From Amycolatopsis lexingtonensis (GTDB taxonomy: Bacteria; Actinomycetota; Actinomycetes; Mycobacteriales; Pseudonocardiaceae), in contig NZ_JADBEG010000001.1 of assembly GCF_014873755.1 (NCBI RefSeq), positions 3,970,501-4,034,500 of the forward strand: 64,000 nt of DNA, in the 5' to 3' direction. Numbering within the stretch: the first letter of the stretch is position 1; every line of letters starts with the position of its first letter. A model generated the notes under the pieces. That model was not told the DNA's origin and did no database searches. It saw nothing but the letters and a program-made list of their open reading frames with translations. The position numbers were made by a program, and so were the translations under genes. Shown one piece after another: positions 14,058 to 23,302 of the stretch.

Positions 14058-14723
14058 ATGCGGATGGCCGAGCTCAGCGCGGAAACGGGTGTTCCGGTCG
14101 CGACCGTCAAGTACTACCTGCGCGAGGGACTGCTGCCCGCGGGCCGCCGGGTCGGGCCCAACCAGGCGCAGTACACCCCCGAGCACGTCAAGCGGCTGCG
14201 GCTCGTCTGCGCGCTGCGCGAGATCGGCGGGCTGTCGCTGGCGGAGGTGGCCGACGTGCTCGGGGTACTCGACGCGGGGCGCGCGGCCCGAGTCGTGCTC
14301 GGCGTCGCGCAGGACGGCCGGGTCTCCGTCCGCCCGGTTTCCGCGGCGGCGCGGGCGTGGGCGCTGGGGCGCGTCGGCGAACTGCTCGGCGCGCCGGCGG
14401 ACGACACGGATCCCGCGGTGGCGAACCTGGTCACCGTGCTGGCCGTCTGCCACGGGCTCGGGCACGACGCCGTCTCCGGCAAGCTCGCCGAGTACGCCGC
14501 CCTTGCCCGCGAGGTCGCCGCCGTCGACGCGGCCTTGATCGACGACGTCGGGCCCGCGCGGCGGCCGGGCGAGACCGCGCTCATCACGACTCTGCTGGGC
14601 GAGCGGCTGTTCGCGGGGTTGCGGCACTTCGCGCTCGTGGACGCGCTGGGCGCGGCGCCGGCCGAAGCTCAGCGCGACCGGTCCGGCCCTGCCCGTCTGG
14701 CGACCGGCTCACCGACGTCTTGA
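14058..14723 (+). CDS. MerR-family transcriptional regulator
   Basis: The 221-residue protein has a MerR DNA-binding N-terminus: MRMAELSAETGVPVATVKYYLREGLLPAGRRVGPNQAQYTPEHVKRL, then LREIGGLSLAEVADVL. The C-terminal part is Ala-rich and helical, with no metal-binding Cys, so a hydrophobic or small-molecule effector is more likely than a metal. ATG at 14058 is favoured because AGGGGG lies about ten bases upstream; ATG 14064 is possible. Its TGA stop is the first three bases of the palindromic repeat at 14721. It is convergent with the enolase gene. Confidence 0.8.
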   Translation: MRMAELSAETGVPVATVKYYLREGLLPAGRRVGPNQAQYTPEHVKRLRLVCALREIGGLSLAEVADVLGVLDAGRAARVVLGVAQDGRVSVRPVSAAARAWALGRVGELLGAPADDTDPAVANLVTVLAVCHGLGHDAVSGKLAEYAALAREVAAVDAALIDDVGPARRPGETALITTLLGERLFAGLRHFALVDALGAAPAEAQRDRSGPARLATGSPTS

Positions 14724-14770
14724 ATGACTCATTCAGGTCTTCGGAGGTCCTGAATGACTCATTCAAGACC
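14714..14770 (+). repeat. Dispersed 57-bp palindromic repeat module, copy 1
   Basis: Two copies of TGAATGACTCATTCA (14721-14735 and 14751-14765) lie exactly 30 bp apart within a 57-bp segment. The same segment occurs at 53221-53277 on the opposite strand with three mismatches. This copy sits between the 3' ends of the MerR and enolase genes and supplies the MerR stop codon. Confidence 0.85.
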
Positions 14771-14826
14771 ATTGGCGCACCGCCGAAGCCTGACGCCGGG
14801 ACGCGAACGCCCCGGCGCCGGCCCGC

Positions 14827-16230
<1,404 letters not shown>

Positions 16231-16316
16231 CTACCGGGCCGCCACTGGGGAAAACCCCAGCATCGCGCCGCTAGCGTTCGCCCCGAAACCCCGCCCGAGT
16301 CCGAAGTGGAGCCCGC

Positions 16317-17348
16317 ATGCCCATCGCCACCCCCGAGGTCTACGCGGAGATGCTCGACCGGGCCAAGGCGAACGAGTTCGCCTACCCGGCCATCAACGTG
16401 ACCTCGTCCGAGACCGTGAACGCCGCCATCCGCGGCTTCGCCGAGGCGGAGAGCGACGGCATCATCCAGTTCTCCACCGGCGGCGCCGAATTCGCGTCCG
16501 GCCAGAAGGTCAAGGACATGGTCACCGGCGCCACCGCGCTGGCCGAATTCGCGCAGGTCGTCGCCGCGAAGTACGACGTCAACGTCGCGCTGCACACCGA
16601 CCACTGCCCCAAGGACAAGCTCGACGGCTTCGTCCGCCCCCTGATCGAGATCTCGGCCGAACGCGTCAAGAACGGCCAGAACCCGCTCTTCCAGTCCCAC
16701 ATGTGGGACGGCTCGGCGATCGACCTCGACGAAAACCTCGAGATCGCCACCGAGCTGCTCGCCAAGACCGCCGCGGCGAAGATCATCCTCGAGGTCGAGA
16801 TCGGCGTCGTCGGCGGCGAAGAAGACGGCGTCGAAGCGGAGATCAACGAGAAGCTCTACACCGCCGAAGGCGACTTCCTCAAGACCATCGACGCCCTCGG
16901 CGCCGGCGAGAAGGGCCGCTACCTGCTCGCGGCGACCTTCGGCAACGTCCACGGCGTCTACAAGCCGGGCAACGTCAAGCTCCGCCCGGACGTCCTGAAG
17001 GGCGGCCAGGAAGCGGCGGCGAAGAAGCTCGGCCTCGACGCCGGCGCGAAGCCGTTCGAGCTGGTCTTCCACGGCGGCTCGGGTTCCCTGCCGGAGGAGA
17101 TCCGCGAGGCGGTGTCCTACGGCGTGGTGAAGATGAACGTCGACACCGACACCCAGTACGCGTTCACCCGCCCGATCGTGGACCACTTCTTCAAGAACTA
17201 CGACGGCGTCCTGAAGATCGACGGCGAGGTCGGCAACAAGAAGGTCTACGACCCGCGCTCGTACCTCAAGGCGGCCGAGACCGGCATGGCGGCGCGGATC
17301 GTCGAGGCCTGCGAAGCACTCGGGTCGGCCGGCACCCGGCTGAAGTAG
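16317..17348 (+). CDS. fbaA: Class II fructose-bisphosphate aldolase
   Basis: The 343-residue protein contains the zinc-site segments VNVALHTDHCPKD, EVEIGVVGGEEDG, ATFGNVHGVYKPGNVKL and ELVFHGGSGS, plus KMNVDTDTQYAFTRP for phosphate binding. It is a complete class II zinc-dependent aldolase that cleaves or forms fructose 1,6-bisphosphate. ATG at 16317 is preceded by GTGGAGC. The 206 bp shared with the divergent enolase should hold both promoters; I see no obvious palindromic operator there. The call is secure; whether it is the main or a second aldolase is unknown. Confidence 0.95.
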   Translation: MPIATPEVYAEMLDRAKANEFAYPAINVTSSETVNAAIRGFAEAESDGIIQFSTGGAEFASGQKVKDMVTGATALAEFAQVVAAKYDVNVALHTDHCPKDKLDGFVRPLIEISAERVKNGQNPLFQSHMWDGSAIDLDENLEIATELLAKTAAAKIILEVEIGVVGGEEDGVEAEINEKLYTAEGDFLKTIDALGAGEKGRYLLAATFGNVHGVYKPGNVKLRPDVLKGGQEAAAKKLGLDAGAKPFELVFHGGSGSLPEEIREAVSYGVVKMNVDTDTQYAFTRPIVDHFFKNYDGVLKIDGEVGNKKVYDPRSYLKAAETGMAARIVEACEALGSAGTRLK

Positions 17349-17449
17349 CCGGCTTCCCGGAGGAGCCCGGTGCCGCGCCCCTCCGGCCGATGGGCCAGGC
17401 TGGGAACCGCCGGCACGGGCTCCGGCGATCGCGCGCGGACGGGAGGACT

Positions 17450-20272
17450 GTGGCTGTTCGGAGTGGGGTGCGGGGATCGGCCCGGCCGGATCTGGCGGGG
17501 CGGGACTGGGAACTGCGGGTGCTCACCGACCGGGCGCGCGCCGCCGCCCTCGGCGAGGGGCAGGCGGTCCTGGTGCGCGGGCCCGCCGGGATCGGGAAGA
17601 CCGGGCTGCTGGCCGTCGCGCTCGAGGAGCTGGGCCGCGGCGCCGCCACCGTGCTCACCGTGACCTGCGCCGACACCGGGGCCGGGGCCTACGAAGCGGT
17701 CCGCGCGCTGTTCGGTCCACTGTGGCCGCGCGGGGACGCCGGCGAGGCCGGCCTGCTCGCCGGCAGTGCCCGGCTCGCCCTGCCCGCCCTCGCCCCCGGG
17801 CGCGGCGACGGCACCGCCGACACCTACTCGGTCATGCACGGCCTCTACTGGCTGGTCGCCGGCCTGGCCGCCCGCGGGCCGGTCGTGCTCGCGGTCGACG
17901 ACGTCCAGTGGTGCGACGAAACTTCCCTGCGCTGGCTGGGCTTCCTGCTGCGCCGGGCCGAAGACCTGCCGGTGCTGGTGCTGCTGGCCCAGCGCACCGG
18001 GTCCGACGGGCCGGGCCCGGCGGTGCTCGCCGAGATCGGCACGGCGGTGAACTGCCTCGCGGTCGACCTCGCGCCGCTGACCGCCGAGGCGGTCGCCGAC
18101 GTCCTGGCGGCCGGGTTCGGCGCGGCGCCGGACCCCGAGTTCGTCCGCCACGCGGTCGACATCACCGGCGGCAACCCGTTCCTGCTCGACCGCGTGGTCG
18201 GCTCGCTGCGCGACCGCGTGCCGCCGGACGCCGGGCACGTCGGCGAGCTCGAGGAGCTCGGCCGGGAAGCCGTGGTCCGCCCGCTGCTGGACCGGCTGTC
18301 CCCGGACGCGCTGGCCGTCGCGCGCGCGATCGCGGTGCTGGGCGGTGAAGAACTGGAGACGATCGCCGCGCTCGCCGGCACCCGGCCCGGGCCGGCGCGG
18401 CACGCCGTGCAGGCGTTGCGCGACGGCGAGCTGCTCGAACCGGACCGGCTGGACTACGCCCACGACCTGATCCGCGCGGCCGCGCTGAACACCGCGGCGC
18501 CGGCCGAGCTGGCCCGGCTGCGCGAACGCGCGGCCACGCTGCTCAACGACAGCGGCCGTTCCAGCGAGGAGGTCGCCGTCCACCTGCTGGTGCTCGACGG
18601 CCCGCCGCAGCCGTGGATGGTCACCGTGCTGCGGGAAGCGGCCGCGGCGGCCGAAAGCCGGGGCGCGCCCGCGGCGGCGGCGCGGTACCTGACGCAGGTG
18701 CTGCGGGCGCACGAGGACGACGTCGCGGTGCTCGTGCACCTGTCCCGGGTGCTCGGGCAGACCGACCCGGCGGCGTCGCTGCGGCACCTCGAACACGCGC
18801 TCGAGCTCGTGGCCGACCCACGGCGGCGGGTGCCGATCGTCATGCAGTACGTCATGGTGTCGCTGGGCGCGCAGAACTCCCGGCGGTCCTACGCGCTGGC
18901 GACGGAGGTGGCCGACGCGCTCGAAGCGGTGACCGATCCCACCCCCTCCCCCGCCGACCGGGCGCTGCGGATGGTCGGCCAGTCGGCGCTGCTGCTGTCC
19001 GGATTGGACGAAAAGGCCACGGTTTCCCAGGTCGGCGCGCGGTTGCGCGACGTCGTCCCGCCGCCGGGCGACACCGCCGAGGAGCGCGAACTGCTCGGCA
19101 TGCTCTCGTCGCTGGGCACGTTGCAGGGCCGCCCGGCCGGCGAGGTCGTCGCCCAGGCGGCCCAGGTGCTGCGCATCGGCGACGTCGCCCCGGGCGGCTG
19201 GGCCGTGCTCGGCGCCGTGCTCACCCTCTACCTCGCCGACCGGCCCGAGCCCGCGCTGGCGGCGCTCGGCGGCGTGCTCGACCACGCGCAGCGCCGCGGC
19301 CAGGGGTGGACCTACGTCCTCGGCGCGACCACGCGCGCGCTCGTCCACCAGTTCTGCGGCAACCTCACCGACGCGCTGGCGGACGCGCAGTACTCGTTCG
19401 ACGTCATCACGCAGGAGCGCTGGGCGCCCGGCACCGCGATGCCGCAGACCGTGCTGGCCTCGCTGCTGGTGCGTCAGGGCGACCCGGCCGGGGCGGAGGA
19501 GGTGCTGGCCGCGATCGTGCGGCCGCGGCTCGAGCACTTCACGCTCGAGTACCACTGGTACCTGATCGCGAAAGCCCGCGCCCGCGCCGCTTTCGGCGAC
19601 GTCGAAGGCGCGCTCGCCGTGCTGCGGACCTGCGGGGAAAGCCTGGCGGGCAACGGGATCGGCAACCCGGTACTGGCGCCGTGGTGGTACGAATCGGCCG
19701 AGCTGCTGGCCGGGCTCGGCCGTCGCGCCGAGGGCGAGGCCGTGCTCGACGGCGTCGAGCCCGCGGTCCGCCGCTGGGGCACCAACCGGGTGCTGGGCAT
19801 GCTCGAGACGTCACGCGGGGTGCTCGCCGACGGGGGCGCGGCGATCGAGCGGCTGCGCGACGCGGCCGAGCTCCTCGCGGATTCGCCCGCGAAAGTCGAG
19901 CAGGCGAAGGCCGAGTACCTGCTCGGCAGGCGGTTGCTGGCCCGCGGCGACGCCGAAGGCGCGCGGGAACGGCTGCGCCGGTCCATCGACCTTTCCGTGC
20001 TCAGCCGGGACAAGCAGCAGCTCGGGCTTTCGCTGCCGGCGCTGGCCGAAGCGGGCGGCCGGATGCGCCACGGCACCGATTCGCCGTCGGACGCCTTGAG
20101 TGGAAGCGAGCGGCGGGTGGCCGAGCGGGCCGCGGAGGGCGCGACCAACCGCGAGATCGCCGAGTCGTTGTTCATCACCCAGCGCACGGTCGAGGTGCAC
20201 CTGACGAGCGTCTACCGGAAGCTCGGCATCGGCGGCCGCGCCGAACTGGCGGAAGCGTTGCGCGACCACTGA
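17450..20272 (+). CDS. LAL-type LuxR regulator 1 (intact Walker A)
   Basis: The protein has about 940 residues. It has an N-terminal AAA-like ATPase with Walker A GPAGIGKTGLL and Walker B VVLAVDDVQWCDE, a long helical TPR-like middle, and a C-terminal LuxR helix-turn-helix (SGSERRVAERAAEGATNREIAESLFITQRTVEVHLTSVYRKLGI). Large ATP-binding LuxR regulators are commonly pathway-specific activators of polyketide clusters. It is the first of three in tandem, all reading toward the PKS. GTG at 17450 follows GGGAGGA but with tight spacing; the in-frame GTG at 17468 is an alternative. Of the three it is the only one with a standard Walker Lys. Confidence 0.88.
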   Translation: MAVRSGVRGSARPDLAGRDWELRVLTDRARAAALGEGQAVLVRGPAGIGKTGLLAVALEELGRGAATVLTVTCADTGAGAYEAVRALFGPLWPRGDAGEAGLLAGSARLALPALAPGRGDGTADTYSVMHGLYWLVAGLAARGPVVLAVDDVQWCDETSLRWLGFLLRRAEDLPVLVLLAQRTGSDGPGPAVLAEIGTAVNCLAVDLAPLTAEAVADVLAAGFGAAPDPEFVRHAVDITGGNPFLLDRVVGSLRDRVPPDAGHVGELEELGREAVVRPLLDRLSPDALAVARAIAVLGGEELETIAALAGTRPGPARHAVQALRDGELLEPDRLDYAHDLIRAAALNTAAPAELARLRERAATLLNDSGRSSEEVAVHLLVLDGPPQPWMVTVLREAAAAAESRGAPAAAARYLTQVLRAHEDDVAVLVHLSRVLGQTDPAASLRHLEHALELVADPRRRVPIVMQYVMVSLGAQNSRRSYALATEVADALEAVTDPTPSPADRALRMVGQSALLLSGLDEKATVSQVGARLRDVVPPPGDTAEERELLGMLSSLGTLQGRPAGEVVAQAAQVLRIGDVAPGGWAVLGAVLTLYLADRPEPALAALGGVLDHAQRRGQGWTYVLGATTRALVHQFCGNLTDALADAQYSFDVITQERWAPGTAMPQTVLASLLVRQGDPAGAEEVLAAIVRPRLEHFTLEYHWYLIAKARARAAFGDVEGALAVLRTCGESLAGNGIGNPVLAPWWYESAELLAGLGRRAEGEAVLDGVEPAVRRWGTNRVLGMLETSRGVLADGGAAIERLRDAAELLADSPAKVEQAKAEYLLGRRLLARGDAEGARERLRRSIDLSVLSRDKQQLGLSLPALAEAGGRMRHGTDSPSDALSGSERRVAERAAEGATNREIAESLFITQRTVEVHLTSVYRKLGIGGRAELAEALRDH

Positions 20273-20432
20273 GTCACGGTCGGTCGCCGATTGCCCGCCC
20301 GTCCCCGGGAATTCTGGCCGCGCGGGCAGAGCTCCCGCCTCCGGCGCCCGGCCCCGGGCCGCGGCCGCCGGCGCGGCTTACGCTGCCCACGGCCAGGGTC
20401 GCCGTGGACCGGCCGCCGGAGGAGGTCGTCCT

Positions 20433-23297
20433 GTGCGCCAATCGCGTCTCGTCGGCCGGGAACGCGCGGTGAGCGTGCTCGACGACTTGGTCGCGGGACT
20501 GTCGCGGGGCCGCGGGGCGACGGTGGGCATTTCGGGGGCGGCGGGGGTCGGGCGGACGGCGCTGCTGTCGCGGGTGCGCGGCGCGGTGGCTTCGTGTGTC
20601 CCGGACGGGATTCCGTTCGGGGCGGTGACGCAGCTGGCGGCCGCGTTGTTGTCTCCGGCTGCTTTCGGTGAGCTGGTGGGCGGTTGTCTCGAGGATCGTG
20701 AGCGTGCTGCTGGGCTTTTGTGCGATGCGTTCGCGGGGCTCGCGGCGGAGCGGCCGGTGGTGCTGGCGGTCGATGACTTGCAGTGGGCGGATGAGTGGTC
20801 GCTGCGGTGGTTCGCGGAGATGGCCGGTCGGACTGGTGACGTGCCGGTGTTGTTGATCGGGACGGCGTACGAGCCGATTGCCGCGGGGCACCGGATTTCG
20901 TTGGCACCGTTGAGTTCGTCCGAGACGGCGATGCTGGTGCGGCAGGTGCTGGGTGAGTTGCCGGCGGAAGCGGAGACGGCGGTCCTGGACATCGTCCGCG
21001 GACGACCGGCGGTGCTGCACGAGCTGGCTGAGCAATGGGCGGCGGCGCATGATCCGGCCGGGGCGGCTGCCGGGCTGGCGGTGACCTCGGCCGGGCAATA
21101 CAACGCAGCGGCCGTTGAGCGGGCGGTGACCCCGGCCCAGCAATGGAATCCGGCGCGAGCAGCCGCTGCAGGGCGCGCGATGTCCTCGGCCGGGCAATAC
21201 GACGCGGCGGCCGTTGGGCACGCAGAGACCTCGGCCGAGCAGTGGAATCCGGCGCGGGTAGTCGCTGCGGGGCGGGCGGTGTCCTCGGCCGGGCAATACG
21301 ACGCGGCGGCCCTTGGGCGCGCGGGGACATCCGCCGAGCAGTGGAATCCAGCGCGGGTAGTGGCTGCCGGACGGGCGGTGATGTCGGCGCGCACGGCCCG
21401 GATCCGCCGTGGACTGCCGCCCGGGGCGTTGGCGCTCTTGCGGGCGATGTCGGTTTCGGAGCGGCTGGATGTCGTCGCCGCGGTCGGGCTGGCCGAGCTG
21501 GGGGCGGCGGATGTGCCCGCGGCGCTGAGTGCGCTGGAGGCGAGCGGCCTGGTGACGGACGGGCGTCCGGCGGAGCCGCACCTCGCCGCGGACGTGCTGG
21601 CGGAGCTGGCCGAGCCGGATCGGGACGAGCTGTACCGCCGGGGTGCGGAACTGGCGCACCGGACCGGGGCGGGTGCGCTGGTCGCGGCGGAGTTGCTGCG
21701 CGCGGCGCCGCCGGTCGGTGAGCCGTGGGCGCGGGCGGTGCTCGCGGAGGCGGCGGAACAGTGGTCGGCCCAGGGGAACCCGGTGGCCGCGGCCGAGTCG
21801 TTGCGGCGCGCGCTGGCCGAGCCCGCCTCCCCGGCCGACCGTGCGACGCTGCTGGTCCGGCTCGCATCGGCGGTCGTCCGCCGCGATCCCGACCACGCGG
21901 ACCGCCGGCTAATCCAGGTCCTGGCGGAACCCGCACTGGCCGCACTCCCGGCCGCCACGACGGCGGCAGACCTCCTCCTGGCCCGCGGCGACGCCGAGAC
22001 GGTGCACCGGCTGGTGGCGGAACCCGGCCGGGCGTCCACTGTGGACCCAGCGCTGGTCGCTCTGGGGCGGCTCGCCCGGGAGGAAGCCGCGGCCGATCCG
22101 GAGATGCCGGTGCCCGTACTGCCCGGCTCGGACACGATTGGCCCGGACACAGCCCGCCCAACTGCGGCCCGCCTGGATACCACTGGCCCGGTCGCGGTCC
22201 ACCCAGCCGCAGTCGAACCCAGCGCAACCGGCGCTGAAACGAGCAAGAACCGCACCGCCTCACTCCCCGCCTTCCCCGGCACCAGCACACCGAACCCCGC
22301 CGACGCCGGCGTCACCGCCTTCCGGCTCGCCGTGCGCGGGGAACAACGAGGCGCCGTTCTCGATCTCGCCTCCCGCGCGCTCGTCGTGCGGGAAGAGGCA
22401 CCCCTCATGCCGCGGATCGCCGCCTGCCGGGCCCTGATCTGCGCCGGGACCCTGGCCGACGCCGCAGACGCGCTCACCGCCGTCATCGCGGCGGCCAGGC
22501 GGCGGGATGCCCGGGCCGCCGCCGCGCAGGCGCTCGTCCACCGGGCCGCCGCCGCGCTGCGCGACGATCGGCCTGAAGAAGCGCTGCGGGATCTCGCCGC
22601 CGCTGATCGGGAGCTGCCCGTGCGGTGCTGGCACCCGCTTGCCGTGCCGGTGCGGGCCGCCGTCGAGATCAGTGCGCGGTTGCGGGTCGGGCGGCTTGAA
22701 CACGCTCGGCACCTCGGCGCCGAGCCGCTGCCTCGCGGGAGTGAACACGGGGCGGCCGCCGCGTTCCTGCGGCACGCCGAGGCGGAACTCGCCCTCGCCG
22801 AAGACGATCCGGCCACCGCGCTTCAGGCGGCCCTCGAATGTGGACGCGTCCTGCGCGCACGCGGGTGGGTCAACCCGATGGTCGCCACTTGGCGCACGAC
22901 GGCGAGCCTCGCCCTGCGCCGGCTCGGGGAGCACGCGGCCGCCGCCTCGCTGGCCGCCGAGGAGGTGGCCCTCGCCGAACGGTGGGGGACGGCCGCCGCG
23001 CTCGAAGGGCTGCGGGAGCGGGCACCGGATCGGCGGGCCGTGCCCGTGCCGCGGCGGCCTGCCGATTCGCTGCCCGCGCCGCGGTTCCCCGTACCTCGCC
23101 CCGACGCGCTGTCGCCGGCCGAACGTGATGTCGCCGAGCTCGCCGCCCGCGGGCTTGCCAACCGGGAGATCGCACGGGAGCTGTCGATCGCGCTGCGGAC
23201 CGTCGAACTGCGGCTGACCAAGGTGTACCGCAAGCTCGGGCTCAAGGGCCGGGCGGCGCTCGCGGACCACTGGCCCACCCGCACGGCGGGGAGCTGA
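20433..23297 (+). CDS. LAL-type LuxR regulator 2 (Walker Lys replaced, tandem repeats)
   Basis: The protein has 954 residues. The ATPase region has GAAGVGRTALL, with Arg at residue 41 for the usual Walker A Lys, and VVLAVDDLQWADE for Walker B. Residues 218-316 are three tandem 33-residue repeats not seen in the sister proteins. A Pro/Thr/Ala-rich linker (about 565-625) follows, then a TPR-like region and a C-terminal LuxR domain (LSPAERDVAELAARGLANREIARELSIALRTVELRLTKVYRKLGL). GTG at 20433 has GGAGGAGG seven bases upstream. It is five bases from the next LAL gene. It probably regulates the PKS; nucleotide handling may differ from regulator 1. Confidence 0.87.
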   Translation: MRQSRLVGRERAVSVLDDLVAGLSRGRGATVGISGAAGVGRTALLSRVRGAVASCVPDGIPFGAVTQLAAALLSPAAFGELVGGCLEDRERAAGLLCDAFAGLAAERPVVLAVDDLQWADEWSLRWFAEMAGRTGDVPVLLIGTAYEPIAAGHRISLAPLSSSETAMLVRQVLGELPAEAETAVLDIVRGRPAVLHELAEQWAAAHDPAGAAAGLAVTSAGQYNAAAVERAVTPAQQWNPARAAAAGRAMSSAGQYDAAAVGHAETSAEQWNPARVVAAGRAVSSAGQYDAAALGRAGTSAEQWNPARVVAAGRAVMSARTARIRRGLPPGALALLRAMSVSERLDVVAAVGLAELGAADVPAALSALEASGLVTDGRPAEPHLAADVLAELAEPDRDELYRRGAELAHRTGAGALVAAELLRAAPPVGEPWARAVLAEAAEQWSAQGNPVAAAESLRRALAEPASPADRATLLVRLASAVVRRDPDHADRRLIQVLAEPALAALPAATTAADLLLARGDAETVHRLVAEPGRASTVDPALVALGRLAREEAAADPEMPVPVLPGSDTIGPDTARPTAARLDTTGPVAVHPAAVEPSATGAETSKNRTASLPAFPGTSTPNPADAGVTAFRLAVRGEQRGAVLDLASRALVVREEAPLMPRIAACRALICAGTLADAADALTAVIAAARRRDARAAAAQALVHRAAAALRDDRPEEALRDLAAADRELPVRCWHPLAVPVRAAVEISARLRVGRLEHARHLGAEPLPRGSEHGAAAAFLRHAEAELALAEDDPATALQAALECGRVLRARGWVNPMVATWRTTASLALRRLGEHAAAASLAAEEVALAERWGTAAALEGLRERAPDRRAVPVPRRPADSLPAPRFPVPRPDALSPAERDVAELAARGLANREIARELSIALRTVELRLTKVYRKLGLKGRAALADHWPTRTAGS
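21084..21380 (+). repeat. Three tandem 99-bp coding repeats
   Basis: The phrase CCTCGGCCGGGCAATAC recurs with an exact 99-bp period (21085, 21184, 21283). Each unit encodes 33 residues of the form SAGQYDAAAVGRA then TSAEQWNPARVVAAGRAV, itself two similar half units (SAGQY/SAEQW). Units 2 and 3 are nearly identical; unit 1 is more diverged. The repeat stays in frame inside LAL regulator 2. Confidence 0.9.
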
Positions 23298-23302
23298 CCC
23301 GG

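Noticed and set aside
13872..14058. Possible MerR-type operator for the MerR gene in the GGGAC palindromes
   Set aside because: MerR sites normally sit in an elongated promoter spacer of their target. Here the palindromes fit the leftward operon promoter, so TetR control is preferred, though MerR binding is not excluded.
14584..14772. Short minus-strand frame encoding VLNESF/DLNESF peptides
   Set aside because: The peptide pattern is just the translation of the 57-bp repeat; the frame otherwise runs antisense to the MerR gene.
14793..14825. GC-rich inverted repeat considered as a terminator between MerR and enolase
   Set aside because: The stem is imperfect and lacks a T-run on either strand.
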